Below are positions 35,237 through 44,332 of a stretch of 64,000 bases of DNA, in pieces. The notes beneath the pieces are model-generated. The model ran no database searches. It worked only from the letters and a program-made list of their open reading frames with translations, and was not told the DNA's origin. The stretch is from Blastococcus tunisiensis (GTDB lineage Bacteria; Actinomycetota; Actinomycetes; Mycobacteriales; Geodermatophilaceae). Both the position numbers and the translations under genes were made by a program. The first letter of the stretch is position 1. The number at the start of each line of letters is the position of its first letter. The stretch is from contig NZ_FOND01000003.1 in NCBI RefSeq assembly GCF_900112815.1, positions 186,001 to 250,000 on the forward strand. The letters run 5' to 3'.

Positions 35237-35662
35237 CTAGAGGCGGCGCGGGTTCGGGACGGGCGGCTGGGCCGGGATCGACGCCGTCGCGGGGTGGGCA
35301 GGCGCCTGCACCGGGGTGAGCGCGTCGAGGTCGAGCACCCGGACGTGGATGACGTTGCGCTGCTGCAGCGCCGCCCGCAGCGCGCGGTGCAGCCCGTCCT
35401 CCAGGTAGAGCTCGCCGTGCCACTGCACCGCGTGCGGGAACAGGTCGCCGTAGAAGGTCGAGTCGTCGGCGAGGAGGGCGTCGAGCGCCAGCTCCTTCTT
35501 CGTCGTCGTCAGGGTGTCCATCCGCACCTGCCGCGGCGGGATCATCGCCCAGTCCCGGGTGGACAGCCCGTGGTCGGGATACGGGCGGCCGTCACGTACC
35601 GCTTTGAAGATCAGGGAACCGACCTCCGCTCTCTGCCCCGTGCGGGGCGCCGACGGACCCAC
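35237..35662 (-). CDS. Conserved actinobacterial protein, VapB-type annotation in databases (function uncertain)
   Basis: The 141-residue protein contains GSLIFKAVRDGRPYPDHGLS, WAMIPPRQVRMDTL and STFYGDLFPHAVQWHGELYL, a pattern strongly conserved across actinobacteria. As I recall, databases often label it a VapB-family antitoxin, but no toxin gene is adjacent. The ParB-like DGLHRALRAALQQ stretch suggests a small globular fold. GTG at 35662 is the nearest valid start; the true start may be an unusual codon nearer GSLIF. A TAGGGT -10-like box overlaps the start. The C-terminal tail is Pro-rich. Confidence 0.6.
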   Translation of the reverse strand: MGPSAPRTGQRAEVGSLIFKAVRDGRPYPDHGLSTRDWAMIPPRQVRMDTLTTTKKELALDALLADDSTFYGDLFPHAVQWHGELYLEDGLHRALRAALQQRNVIHVRVLDLDALTPVQAPAHPATASIPAQPPVPNPRRL

Positions 35663-35769
35663 CCTAGCGGCCGGACGGGGTGGACGTCGCCGCCCTCGAC
35701 GCCCCCGGACAGCGGCTCGGCACGGGCGCGCGAACGCTGAGGAGGGTGGGGTCCGTCGCGTATGCTGGG

Positions 35770-35796
35770 CTGGCACTCTGCCCGTGCGAGTGCCAG
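35770..35796. promoter_or_regulatory. CIRCE operator upstream of hrcA
   Basis: CTGGCACTC and GAGTGCCAG are separated by nine bases, a perfect 9-N9-9 inverted repeat matching the CIRCE consensus that HrcA binds. It sits 70 bases before hrcA, so heat-shock repression of hrcA-dnaJ by HrcA is inferred. Confidence 0.92.
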
Positions 35797-35865
35797 TGAG
35801 ATCGGGGTGCGACACCTGGACCACGGCGCCGCACGGCACGTCGACCGGTACGGGGAGGTGTCACC

Positions 35866-36888
35866 GTGGCGCACGACGAACGCCGCCTGGAGGTCCTCCG
35901 GGCCATCGTGCAGGACTACGTCTCGACGAACGACCCCGTGGGCAGCAAGGCCCTCGCCGAGCGGCACGACCTCGGTGTCTCCCCGGCCACCATCCGCAAC
36001 GACATGGCGGTGCTGGAGGAACAGGGCTACATCACCCAGCCGCACACCAGTGCCGGCCGGGTGCCCACCGACAAGGGCTACCGGCTGTTCGTCGACCGGC
36101 TGTCGGCGGTCAAGCCGCTGTCGACGGCCGAGCGCCGGGCGATCGAGCGCTTTCTCGACGGCGCCGTCGACCTGCATGACGTGCTCAGCCGGAGCGTCCG
36201 CCTGCTGGCGCAGCTGACCCGCCAGGTCGCCGTCGTCCAGTACCCGGCGCTGTCGCGCAGCGCCGTCCGCCACCTCGAGGTCGTGCAGCTGGCGGCCGCC
36301 CGGCTGATGCTGGTGCTCATCACCGACACCGGCCGCGTCGAGCAGCGGATCGTCGACACGCCCGTGGACGTCGGAGCCGATGCCGTCGCCGAGCTGCGCA
36401 CCCTGCTGAACGCCGCGTTCGCCGGCGCCAAGCTCGTCGACGCCGGCGGCAAGGTGCCCGACCTGCTGGACACCGCCCCGCCGCACCTGCGCGGGCTGGT
36501 CGCGACGGTGAGCGCGACCCTGCTGGAGACCCTCGTGGAGCCCGGCGAGGACCGCCTGGTCATCGGCGGGACGGCGAACCTCGCCCGCGGCAACGCCCTC
36601 GACTTCCCGGGCACCCTGCAGCCGCTGCTGGAGGCGCTGGAAGAACAGGTGGTCGTCCTGCGGTTGATGACCCAGGTGGACGCGAGCACGGTGCTGGTGC
36701 GGATCGGTGAGGAGAACGCCCACGAGGCGCTCACCGGCGCATCCTTCGTCTCCGTCGGCTACGGCGCCGGCGACCGTGCCCTCGGCGGGCTCGGCGTCGT
36801 GGGCCCCACCCGCATGGACTATCCGATGAACATGGCCGCGGTTCGCGCCGTGGCCCGCTACGTCGGCCACCTGCTGGCCGAGAGCTGA
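35866..36888 (+). CDS. hrcA: Heat-inducible transcription repressor HrcA
   Basis: HrcA represses chaperone genes through CIRCE elements and loses activity on heat stress. The 340-residue protein has an N-terminal winged helix ([49 protein letters not shown]) and the family C-terminal domain ending [24 protein letters not shown] at 35866 with GGGGAGGTG upstream. It lies 15 bases before dnaJ, and the CIRCE site lies upstream. Confidence 0.97.
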   Translation: MAHDERRLEVLRAIVQDYVSTNDPVGSKALAERHDLGVSPATIRNDMAVLEEQGYITQPHTSAGRVPTDKGYRLFVDRLSAVKPLSTAERRAIERFLDGAVDLHDVLSRSVRLLAQLTRQVAVVQYPALSRSAVRHLEVVQLAAARLMLVLITDTGRVEQRIVDTPVDVGADAVAELRTLLNAAFAGAKLVDAGGKVPDLLDTAPPHLRGLVATVSATLLETLVEPGEDRLVIGGTANLARGNALDFPGTLQPLLEALEEQVVVLRLMTQVDASTVLVRIGEENAHEALTGASFVSVGYGAGDRALGGLGVVGPTRMDYPMNMAAVRAVARYVGHLLAES

Positions 36889-36903
36889 GGCTGAGAACCC
36901 CCG

Positions 36904-38040
36904 ATGGCAACCGACTACTTCGCCGTGCTGGGCGTCTCCCGTGACGCCAGCGACAGCGACCTCAAGCGCGCCTACCGGAAGCTGGCGCGGGACCTGCATC
37001 CCGACGTCAACCCCGACCCGGGGGCGAAGGAGCGGTTCCAGGAGGTCACCCGCGCCTACGAGGCGCTGACCGACCCGGAGAAGCGCCGCATCGTCGACCT
37101 GGGCGGCGACCCGTTCGACGCCGCCGGGGCCGGCGCCGGGGCCGGGGGCTTCGGCGGTGCCGGGTTCGGCGGGCTCGGCGACATCATGGACGCGTTCTTC
37201 GGCGGCGCGGCCACCCGCGGGCCGCGCAGCCGCACCCGGGCCGGCCGGGACGCGCTCATCCCGGTCGAGCTGGACCTGGACGAGACGGTCTTCGGGACGA
37301 CGAAGGACATCACCGTCGACACCGCCGTCCTCTGCACCGTCTGCACCGGCGCCGGCACGGCGCCCGGCACCCACCCGACCACCTGCACGACCTGCTCGGG
37401 TCGCGGCGAGGTGCAGAGCGTGCAGCGCGGCTTCCTCGGCCAGGTGGTCTCCAGCCGGGTCTGCCCCACCTGCGCCGGGACCGGCCAGGTCATCCCCGAG
37501 CCGTGCCCCGAGTGCGCCGGCGACGGGCGGGTCCGCTCCCGTCGGACGCTGCAGGTCAAGGTCCCCGCGGGTGTCGAGGACGGCATGCGCATCCGGCTGA
37601 CCGGCCAGGGCGAGGTGGGCCCCGGCGGCGGGCCGGCCGGCGACCTGTACGTGGAGATCCACGAGCGGCCGCACGATGTCTTCACCCGGGACGGCGAGGA
37701 CCTGCACTGCCGCGTGACGCTGCCGATGACGTCGGCGGCCCTCGGCACGACGCTGAACCTCACGACCCTGGACGGCGACGAGGACCTCGACATCAAGCCG
37801 GGCACCCAGTCCGGCAGCGTCCTCACCCTCCGGGCGCACGGCGCGCCCCGGCTGCGCGGCACCGGCCGCGGCAACCTGCTGGTCCACGTGGAGGTCGCCA
37901 CGCCGACCCGGCTGGACGCCGAGCAGGAGAAGCTGCTGCGCGAGCTGGCCGCACTCCGCGGGGAGGACCAGCCCGACTCCCACCGCGAGGCGCAGGGCGG
38001 GCTCTTCTCCCGGGTCCGTGACGCGTTCAACGGGCGCTGA
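36904..38040 (+). CDS. dnaJ: Chaperone DnaJ (second, HrcA-linked type)
   Basis: This Hsp40 co-chaperone of 378 residues has a J domain with HPD at residues 32-34, a Gly/Ala/Phe-rich linker, four CxxCxGxG-type zinc motifs ([32 protein letters not shown]) and the C-terminal substrate domain. Its place after hrcA is that of DnaJ2 in actinobacteria; a separate dnaK-grpE-dnaJ operon is expected elsewhere. rsmE follows after one base. Confidence 0.95.
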   Translation: MATDYFAVLGVSRDASDSDLKRAYRKLARDLHPDVNPDPGAKERFQEVTRAYEALTDPEKRRIVDLGGDPFDAAGAGAGAGGFGGAGFGGLGDIMDAFFGGAATRGPRSRTRAGRDALIPVELDLDETVFGTTKDITVDTAVLCTVCTGAGTAPGTHPTTCTTCSGRGEVQSVQRGFLGQVVSSRVCPTCAGTGQVIPEPCPECAGDGRVRSRRTLQVKVPAGVEDGMRIRLTGQGEVGPGGGPAGDLYVEIHERPHDVFTRDGEDLHCRVTLPMTSAALGTTLNLTTLDGDEDLDIKPGTQSGSVLTLRAHGAPRLRGTGRGNLLVHVEVATPTRLDAEQEKLLRELAALRGEDQPDSHREAQGGLFSRVRDAFNGR

Positions 38041-38041
38041 G

Positions 38042-38797
38042 ATGACCGAGGTCGGCGTCCCGGAGCTCGACGGCGCCCCGCTCTTCCTGCTCGACGCCCT
38101 CCCGGAGACCGACGAGGTGCTGGTGGACGGCGCCGAGGGCCGGCACGCCGTCGACGTGCTGCGGCTCGCACCGGGGGAGCGGGTGCGGGTGGGGGACGGC
38201 CGGGGCGCGGTCGCGGAGGGCGCCGTCGTGGCCGCCGGGGCGGAGGGCCTGCGGGTCGCCGTCACGGCCCGCTTCGAGGTGCCCGAGCCGGATCCGGAGT
38301 TCGTGCTGGTGCAGGCGCTGCCGAAGGGCGACCACGGGCCGCTGGCCGTCGACCTGGCCACCGAGCTCGGCGTGGACCGCATCGTGCCGTGGACGGCCGC
38401 CCGCTGCGTCACCCGCTGGCGCGACGACCGGGTGGCGAAGGGCGTGGCCAAGTGGCGCGCGGCGGCCCGTGCGGCGGCGAAGCAGTCGCGGCGGCCGCGG
38501 GTGCCCGAGGTGGCCGAGCCGATGACCACCCGCGAGGTGTGCGGCGTGCTCGCCGACGTCGACCTGGCCGTGGTGCTGCACGAGCAGGCGCGCCGGCCGC
38601 TGTCGGGATTGCAGATCCCGCGCACCGGCACCATCGCGGTGATCGTCGGCCCCGAGGGCGGGCTCACCGACGGCGAGGTGGTGGCCTTCCGCGCGGCCGG
38701 CGCCGAGGCGGTCCGGCTGGGGCCCGAGGTGCTGCGGACGTCGACGGCCGGTGCCGCCACCCTGGCCGCCCTGAGCATGCGCACCCGCTGGGCCTGA
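38042..38797 (+). CDS. rsmE: 16S rRNA (uracil1498-N3)-methyltransferase
   Basis: RsmE methylates U1498 of 16S rRNA with SAM. The 251-residue SPOUT-family protein has an N-terminal PUA-like barrel (AEGRHAVDVLRLAPGERVRVGDG) and the SPOUT core with IAVIVGPEGGLTDGEV and LGPEVLRTSTAGAATLAAL, the knotted SAM site. ATG at 38042 lies directly after the dnaJ stop; an in-frame ATG at 38018 would overlap dnaJ. The hrcA-dnaJ-rsmE order is widely conserved. Confidence 0.95.
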   Translation: MTEVGVPELDGAPLFLLDALPETDEVLVDGAEGRHAVDVLRLAPGERVRVGDGRGAVAEGAVVAAGAEGLRVAVTARFEVPEPDPEFVLVQALPKGDHGPLAVDLATELGVDRIVPWTAARCVTRWRDDRVAKGVAKWRAAARAAAKQSRRPRVPEVAEPMTTREVCGVLADVDLAVVLHEQARRPLSGLQIPRTGTIAVIVGPEGGLTDGEVVAFRAAGAEAVRLGPEVLRTSTAGAATLAALSMRTRWA

Positions 38798-38801
38798 CCC
38801 G

Positions 38802-38859
38802 CCCTCGCTGACGATCGAGGGAGGACGGCGCGCGCGGGGCCTGCGCAGAGTCAGCGCAG
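38802..38859. terminator. Hairpins between convergent rsmE and permease genes
   Basis: CCCTCG (38802-38807) pairs with CGAGGG (38816-38821) over an 8-base loop, and CTGCGC (38841-38846) pairs with GCGCAG (38854-38859) over a 7-base loop that includes the permease stop. Either or both could end transcription from the two converging units. The stems are short and lack T tracts. Confidence 0.45.
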
Positions 38860-40464
38860 GGCGGTCCGGGTGCGCTCGCTGAGCAGGTCGACGGCCAGGC
38901 TGAGCAGCACGATCGTGGCGAGCACCGTGGTGACGGCGGCCCAGTCGAAGGCCGCGATCCGCCCCGACAGCAGGACGCCGATCCCGCCCGCGCCGAGCAG
39001 CCCGACGAGCACGGTGTCGCGGATCGCCACCTCCCAGCGGTAGAGCGCCAGCGCCAGCACCGGCCCGCTCAGGGCCGGCAGCACGCCGTACAGCCACCCC
39101 CCCAGCCGCGAGGCGCCGGCCACCCGGAGCGAGGCCCGCGGCCGGGGGTCGACCTCCTCGGTCGCCTCGGCCACCAGCCGGCCCAGCACGCCGAGCGTGT
39201 ACACCCCGAGTGCGAGCGCCCCGGGCAGGACGCCGGGCAGCAGGACGAAGAGCAGCACGAGGGCCCACACCGGGGGAGGGACCGCGCGCAGGAGGAGCAG
39301 GGCGAAGCGGATCCCGGCGCCCAGCGCCCACCGCCCCGGGCCGGCTCCCGGCCGCCGGGCGGCGAGCCCGGACACGCCGAGGGCGCTGGCCGTCGCCAGG
39401 GCGATGGCGATCACCGACATCTGGACGGTGTCGACGGCGGCCACCGCGACGGCGGCCAGCAGGTCGCCGTCGGCCGCCGGGGGCCATGCCGCGCGCAGCA
39501 CGTACCCCAGCTGGTCGAGCGTGCGGCCGGCGGTGAGCGTCGCCGGCGTGAGCGCCAGGAACCACCACGACCACGCCATCAGCGCGAGGCTGCCGACGAC
39601 GGCTCCGGTGAGCAGTGGGTCACGGGTCGGGGCCTGCCCGCCGGCCGGGCGCGGCGCGGCCACCCGGCGGCGGACCGCGCGGCCGCCGAGGTCGGCCAGC
39701 ATGCACAGGGCGGCCAATGCGTAGACGGCCGCCCACACCTGCTCCCAGCGCAGCGAGGCGAACGACAGCGCGAGCTGGTAGCCGAGCCCCCCGGCCCCGA
39801 TCAGGCCGAGGACGACGGCCGACCGGACGGCGCACTCCAGCCGGTAGAAGGAGTAGGAGAGCAGGCCGCCGGCCGCCGACGGGAGCAGGCCGTACAGCGC
39901 CGCGCTGCCGCGTCCGGCGCCGGCGGCGAGCAGCGCCTCGTAGCCGCCCCGGGGCACCTCGTCGAGCAGGTCCGCGAAGACCTTGGCCGTGACGGCGCCG
40001 TAGGGGATGCCGATCGCGAGGACGCCGACCCAGGGGTCCAGGCCGAGCACGTTGAGCAGGAGCAGCCCCCACACCGCCTCGTGCAGCCCGCGCGGCACCG
40101 CGAGCAGGCTCCGGCTCACCGTCCAGCCCGCGCGGCGTCGTCCCCAGGTGGTGCGGGCCAGGCCCACCGCACCGATCGCGCCCAGCGCGACCGCCAGGGC
40201 CGCGCCGAGGGCGGCGTAGGCGACCGTCACCAGGGTGGCCTCGGCGAGCACCCCGAGGAACTCGGCGTCGTGGGCGGGGGAGAGCGCCGCGGAGGCGAAC
40301 CGGCCGAACTGCCGCACGCCCGCCGGGTTCACCACGGGCCCGGAGAAGAGCCCGGCCCCGGCCAGCGACCAGCCGAGGACGGCGACACCCCCGAGGCCCC
40401 ACGCCCACCGCCGCCGGTCGCGCCGCAAGCGCGGCGCGACCGGTGGGGTGCGGACCGCGGTCAC
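38851..40464 (-). CDS. ABC transporter permease, fused double PhnE-type domain
   Basis: The 537-residue protein contains two consecutive binding-protein-dependent permease domains. Each has an EAA-type loop (VPRGGYEALLAAGAGRGSA near residue 180; VDPRPRASLRVAGASRLG near residue 450) and a GAGGLG/GAGGIG segment at its end. It is of the PhnE type used for phosphonate, phosphite or selenate uptake. Two domains in one chain replace a homodimer or two genes. GTG at 40464 overlaps the ATPase stop. With the ATPase and binding protein it forms a complete importer. Confidence 0.85.
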   Translation of the reverse strand: MTAVRTPPVAPRLRRDRRRWAWGLGGVAVLGWSLAGAGLFSGPVVNPAGVRQFGRFASAALSPAHDAEFLGVLAEATLVTVAYAALGAALAVALGAIGAVGLARTTWGRRRAGWTVSRSLLAVPRGLHEAVWGLLLLNVLGLDPWVGVLAIGIPYGAVTAKVFADLLDEVPRGGYEALLAAGAGRGSAALYGLLPSAAGGLLSYSFYRLECAVRSAVVLGLIGAGGLGYQLALSFASLRWEQVWAAVYALAALCMLADLGGRAVRRRVAAPRPAGGQAPTRDPLLTGAVVGSLALMAWSWWFLALTPATLTAGRTLDQLGYVLRAAWPPAADGDLLAAVAVAAVDTVQMSVIAIALATASALGVSGLAARRPGAGPGRWALGAGIRFALLLLRAVPPPVWALVLLFVLLPGVLPGALALGVYTLGVLGRLVAEATEEVDPRPRASLRVAGASRLGGWLYGVLPALSGPVLALALYRWEVAIRDTVLVGLLGAGGIGVLLSGRIAAFDWAAVTTVLATIVLLSLAVDLLSERTRTALR

Positions 40465-41195
40465 CGCACCACCCCGTAGAACCGCTCCAGCCCGGCGACG
40501 GTCAGTGCCGACGCCGGGGCGTCGAGGGTGACCCGGCCATCGGTCAGGCCCACGACGCGGTCGCAGTGGCGAAGCGCGAGAGCCGGGTCGTGCAGGCAGG
40601 CGAGCAGGGCGCCGCCCCGGTCGGCCGCGAGCCCGGCCAGCAGCTCGAGCGCCTGGTCGGCCAGGGCCGGATCCAGGGCGGAGGCCGGCTCGTCGGCCAG
40701 TACCAGCTCGGGGCGCTGCACCAGCAGGCGGGCCAGGGCCACCCGCTGCCGCTGCCCGCCGGAGAGCCGGTCGGTGCGCTCGAACATCCGGTCGGCCAGG
40801 CCCACCCGGTCCAGCGCCGTCCGGACGTCGTCCAGCCCCTGGGGCTGCACGAGCGAGCGGAGCGCCCGGGCCGCCGACCAGGTGCCCAGCCGTCCGGCGT
40901 TGACGTTGTGCACCACCCGCAGCGGGCCGACCAGTTCCAGGTGCTGGTGCACGGTGCCCGTCCGGGCCCTCAGCCGGCGCAGGGCCGGTCCGCGCAGCCC
41001 GGCGGGATCGGCGCCGAGCACGCGCACCGATCCCGCCGTCGGGGGAACCGACCCGTTCAGCACACCGAGGAGCGTCGACTTGCCCGCCCCCGAGGCGCCG
41101 ACGACGGCGACGCGTTCACCCGCGGCCACCGTGAGGTCCACCCCGGCCAGGGCCGTCGTGGCGCCGAAGCGGACCTCGAGATCGGTGAGCCGCAC
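40461..41195 (-). CDS. ABC transporter ATP-binding protein, PhnC type
   Basis: The 244-residue ATPase has Walker A GASGAGKST, signature LSGGQRQRV and Walker B ELVLADEPASALD, and the PhnC-like pattern TGTVHQHLELVGPLRVVHNVNAG where the Q loop leads into the helical domain. It energises the double permease encoded next, whose start overlaps its stop. GTG at 41195, eight bases after the binding-protein gene. Phosphonate and selenate ATPases are not told apart by sequence. Confidence 0.87.
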   Translation of the reverse strand: MRLTDLEVRFGATTALAGVDLTVAAGERVAVVGASGAGKSTLLGVLNGSVPPTAGSVRVLGADPAGLRGPALRRLRARTGTVHQHLELVGPLRVVHNVNAGRLGTWSAARALRSLVQPQGLDDVRTALDRVGLADRMFERTDRLSGGQRQRVALARLLVQRPELVLADEPASALDPALADQALELLAGLAADRGGALLACLHDPALALRHCDRVVGLTDGRVTLDAPASALTVAGLERFYGVVR

Positions 41196-41203
41196 GGCCT
41201 CGC

Positions 41204-42154
41204 TCAGTTGACCAGCCCGAGGTCGCGGCCGATCCGCTCGATCTGGTCGTAGTTCGAGGCCTCGGTCGGGACGAAGGAGCCGGCGCCGAACAACTCGAGC
41301 ACCTCGGCGTCGGCGGGGTCCTCGGCGGACAGGCCGGTGAAGTACCCGGTCAGCCGGTCGGGGAGGTCCTCGCCGAAGCGGTCGATCGCGCCGGGCCCGA
41401 GCAGCCAGTGGTAGTCGTGGTACGCCGGGGTCCGCGCGTAGCGGACGACGGACGGGTCGATCTCACCCGCCGCCGCACGGGCCTCGTAGACCTGCTCGTT
41501 GAGCACCCCGGCCTCGTAGGTGCCGGAGGCGACCAGCGCCAAGGTGGCGTCGTGCGACCCGGAGAATCCCGGGCCGCCGGGGAAGCCTCCCGGCTCCACA
41601 CCCTGCTCGGTGAGGAAGTGGGCGGGCATCAGCCGGCCCGAGGTGGAGGTCTCGCTGCCGTAGGTGAACCGCAGCCCGGCCAGCGGCGCGAGGTCGTCGG
41701 AGGGGGCCAGCCCGGTGGCGGAGTTCACCACGAAGACGGAGTGGAACTCCTCGTCGATGTCGCGCTGGGCGATCGGGACGGCGCCCGGCGTCTGGAGCCG
41801 GGCCTGGACGCCGGTGAGCCCGCCGAACCAGACGAGGTCGAGGTCGCCGGTGCGGAAGAGCGAGACCGCCGCGGCGTAGTCGGTGACCGGCACGTACTCG
41901 ACGTCGACGTCGAGGGCGTCGGCGAGGGAGTCGGCGACGGTGCCGTAGAGCCGCTGCAGGACCTCGGGGTCCTGGTCGGGGATCGCTCCGATGCGCAGCG
42001 GGCCGGCCGTGGACGAGGTCTCCTCGGCGGAGTCGGAGACGGGGGAGGTGCGGCCGCAGCCGGCCAGTGCGGCGACGAGCAGCAGGTAGATCAGCAGCAG
42101 GGAGGAACGGTGGACTCTGGCGACGGGGCCACCCGACCGGGCGGCGCGGGGCAT
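41204..42154 (-). CDS. Substrate-binding lipoprotein of PhnD family, putative selenate/selenium-oxyanion binding type
   Basis: The 316-residue protein has a signal peptide with lipobox LAGC, then LRIGAIPDQDPEVLQRLYG, YVPVTDYAAAVSLFRTGDLDLVWFGGLTG and GSETSTSGRLMPAHFL. As I recall, this strict pattern marks the group annotated as putative selenate ABC transporter binding proteins, which track with selenium-using genomes, more than true PhnD. That fits selD/A/B/C 14 kb away. Selenate binding itself is inferred. ATG at 42154 is chosen; GTG at 42160 has a slightly better ribosome-binding site. First gene of the importer operon. Confidence 0.75.
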   Translation of the reverse strand: MPRAARSGGPVARVHRSSLLLIYLLLVAALAGCGRTSPVSDSAEETSSTAGPLRIGAIPDQDPEVLQRLYGTVADSLADALDVDVEYVPVTDYAAAVSLFRTGDLDLVWFGGLTGVQARLQTPGAVPIAQRDIDEEFHSVFVVNSATGLAPSDDLAPLAGLRFTYGSETSTSGRLMPAHFLTEQGVEPGGFPGGPGFSGSHDATLALVASGTYEAGVLNEQVYEARAAAGEIDPSVVRYARTPAYHDYHWLLGPGAIDRFGEDLPDRLTGYFTGLSAEDPADAEVLELFGAGSFVPTEASNYDQIERIGRDLGLVN

Positions 42155-42303
42155 GGGCACTACGTCCTCGTGCAGGGACGGGGAGCGGGCACGGGTCGAA
42201 CCTCCGGAGTCGGGGCCGGCCGAGATCGCCGGCCTGCTCATCCTCCCCCGGCCGTCGAGGCGCCGCGGCGACCGGGTGCGGGTTCGCTTTCCACGCATGC
42301 TGT

Positions 42304-42317
42304 TGACGTCGGTGTCA
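42304..42317. promoter_or_regulatory. Candidate TetR operator upstream of the SDR gene
   Basis: TGACG-TCGG-TGTCA is an imperfect 5-4-5 inverted repeat. It lies 41 bases before the SDR gene at 42358 and within the divergent interval to the importer operon. It resembles sites at 45994 and 49825. Binding by the TetR protein encoded at 47972-48643 is inferred. Confidence 0.5.
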
Positions 42318-42357
42318 CTTTCTCGGAGTATCCGGCGATGGCGACGAGGGAGGCGCG

Positions 42358-43113
42358 GTGCAGCACGCACATCGACCGGACCTGATGGACAAGGTGGTCC
42401 TCGTCACCGGGGGCAGTCGCGGTCTGGGACGCGAGATGGCACTGGCCATGGCGGCGGCGGGGGCCCACGTGATCGTCGCGAGCCGGAACCTCGACAGCTG
42501 CCGAGCGGTCGTGGCGGAGGTGGAGGCGCTCGGCAGGTCGGCCCTGCCCTATTCGTGCCACGTCGGGAGGTGGGACGACCTCGATGGTCTGGTGGAGGCC
42601 TCGTACGCCCGGTTCGGCCGGGTGGACGTCCTGGTCAACAACGCCGGGAAGTCGCCGCTCTATCCATCCCTGCCAGAGGTCACCGAGGCGATGTACGACA
42701 GCGTCTTCGGCCTCAACCTCAAGGGTCCGTTCCGGCTCTCGGTACTGGTCGGCACGCGCATGTTCGACGGGGCCGGGGGCACGATCGTGAACATCTCGAG
42801 CATGGCCTCCCTCCGCCCCCGACCCGATGTCGTGCCCTACGCCGCGGCGAAAGCGGGGCTCAATGCGACGACCGTCGCGCTGGCCCACGCCTTCGCGCCC
42901 AAGGTCCGGGTCAACGCGATCGTCGCCGGCGGCTTCCGCACCGACATCAGCAGGCACTGGACTGCCGAGTTCGCCGCGGGCCTGGCCGGTCAGGCGGCGC
43001 TGGGTCGGCTGGGCGAGCCGAGCGAGATCGTCGGGGCAGCCCTGTTCCTGGCGGGGGAGGCCTCCAGTTTCACCACGGGTGCACTCGTCCCGGTGGACGG
43101 CGGGACGATGTGA
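42358..43113 (+). CDS. SDR-family oxidoreductase
   Basis: The 251-residue short-chain dehydrogenase has the cofactor motif TGGSRGLGREMA, NNAGKSPLY, a catalytic serine in NISSMASLRP, and YAAAKAG with the Tyr-Lys pair, ending FTTGALVPVDGG. It would reduce or oxidise a ketone/alcohol with NAD(P). GTG at 42358 with GGGAGG upstream. It is the first gene of the accessory catabolic region. Substrate unknown. Confidence 0.88.
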   Translation: MQHAHRPDLMDKVVLVTGGSRGLGREMALAMAAAGAHVIVASRNLDSCRAVVAEVEALGRSALPYSCHVGRWDDLDGLVEASYARFGRVDVLVNNAGKSPLYPSLPEVTEAMYDSVFGLNLKGPFRLSVLVGTRMFDGAGGTIVNISSMASLRPRPDVVPYAAAKAGLNATTVALAHAFAPKVRVNAIVAGGFRTDISRHWTAEFAAGLAGQAALGRLGEPSEIVGAALFLAGEASSFTTGALVPVDGGTM

Positions 43114-43191
43114 GCCGGGCACGCCGGTCGCGACCCCCGGCCGGTACCGCCGGGCACCCTGCCGCTCCGGCGGGGGAGGCGGAGGCTGTCG

Positions 43192-44229
43192 ATGCCTGGC
43201 TCGCCTAGGACTTTCGACGCCGAGACGATCCGGCCCCTCCTCCAGCGATGGGCACGGGCGGTCGTCCGGCCGGACGCCCGGGTCGAGGCTATCCGACCGA
43301 TGCCCGGCAACTCGGGCATCAGCTTCGGCTTCACCACGGTGCAGGACGACGGCGGGCGGGAGACCTTCGTCGTCCGGCTGGCGCCTCCCGGCGTGCGCCG
43401 TCGGGGCAACACGGACGTCCTTCGACAGGTCCCGCTCCTCCGCGCCCTCCACGAGCACTCGGTGCCCATCGCGCAGGTGCGGTGGTGGACCGACGACCCG
43501 GACTGGTTCGGGACGGACGCGCTCGTCCAGGAGTACGTGCCCGCGCTTCCGCTGCACATGACGGACGGATCGCTCAGCGCCGGCGTGCCGGAGACCAGGG
43601 TGCCCGTCCTGCTCGACCGCGCGGTGGACACGCTGGTCGCGATCCACCGGGTGCCGGTCGCATCGCTGTCCGGCTGGGAGGAGCCCCGCTCCATCGACAC
43701 GGAGCTCTCGTTCTGGGGCGACGTGCTCAGGTCCGCCGGCGACGCCGCCCGGCTCGCGGCCGGCCGTGACCTGCGAACGCAGCTGGCCGACGCCGCGCCG
43801 CACGCCCCCCGTGCGGGCCTCTTCCACGGCGACTATCAGACCAACAACATCCTCTTCGACGACCGTGAGCAGGTGGCCGCGGTGGTCGACTGGGAGATCG
43901 CGGGGATAGGGCCCCAGGGACTCGATCTCGGCTGGCTGATGATGATGTGCGACCCGACGTGCTGGCATCCGAGCTACCGGGCCCGGATGCGCGTCGTGGC
44001 GCGGCCGCAGGATCTGCTGCGCCGTTACGAGGCCACCGACGGCGGCGAGGTGGACCGGCCGCACTGGTACCAGGCTCTCGCGTGCTATCGGTTCGGAGCG
44101 ATCGCCGCCTATAACTACCGCCTGCACCGCACGGGGCGGCGGATCGACGAGTTGTACGCCGCCATGGCGCCGTCCGTCGGCGTCCTCCTCGGGCGGGGGG
44201 TGCAGCTGCTGCGCGAACTCGACGGCTAG
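43192..44229 (+). CDS. Aminoglycoside phosphotransferase-fold family protein
   Basis: The 345-residue protein has the kinase-fold catalytic loop FHGDYQTNNILFDD (about residue 211) and the metal-binding VVDWEIAGIGPQGLDLGWL. It belongs to the APH/ACAD10-like group often found in acyl-CoA catabolism gene sets, where it may phosphorylate a hydroxyacyl compound rather than an antibiotic. ATG at 43192. It ends at a UAG codon (44227-44229) that acts as an ordinary stop: a UGA follows within three codons. Confidence 0.8.
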   Translation: MPGSPRTFDAETIRPLLQRWARAVVRPDARVEAIRPMPGNSGISFGFTTVQDDGGRETFVVRLAPPGVRRRGNTDVLRQVPLLRALHEHSVPIAQVRWWTDDPDWFGTDALVQEYVPALPLHMTDGSLSAGVPETRVPVLLDRAVDTLVAIHRVPVASLSGWEEPRSIDTELSFWGDVLRSAGDAARLAAGRDLRTQLADAAPHAPRAGLFHGDYQTNNILFDDREQVAAVVDWEIAGIGPQGLDLGWLMMMCDPTCWHPSYRARMRVVARPQDLLRRYEATDGGEVDRPHWYQALACYRFGAIAAYNYRLHRTGRRIDELYAAMAPSVGVLLGRGVQLLRELDG

Positions 44230-44238
44230 GTGTACTGA

Positions 44239-44253
44239 CCGGTGGATCACCGG
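44239..44253. repeat. Inverted repeat CCGGTG-GAT-CACCGG
   Basis: A perfect 6-3-6 inverted repeat sits ten bases after the APH-fold gene stop and 80 bases before the next gene. It could be a weak terminator or an operator. Its GGTGGATCACC core slightly resembles the palindrome at 47113. Confidence 0.5.
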
Positions 44254-44332
44254 TGGGACCCACCCCGATCCACGGGGCTCCTTCGCGGCCCGGTGCCCGG
44301 AGGCCCCGGACCCCACACGCTTCGGAGGGCAG

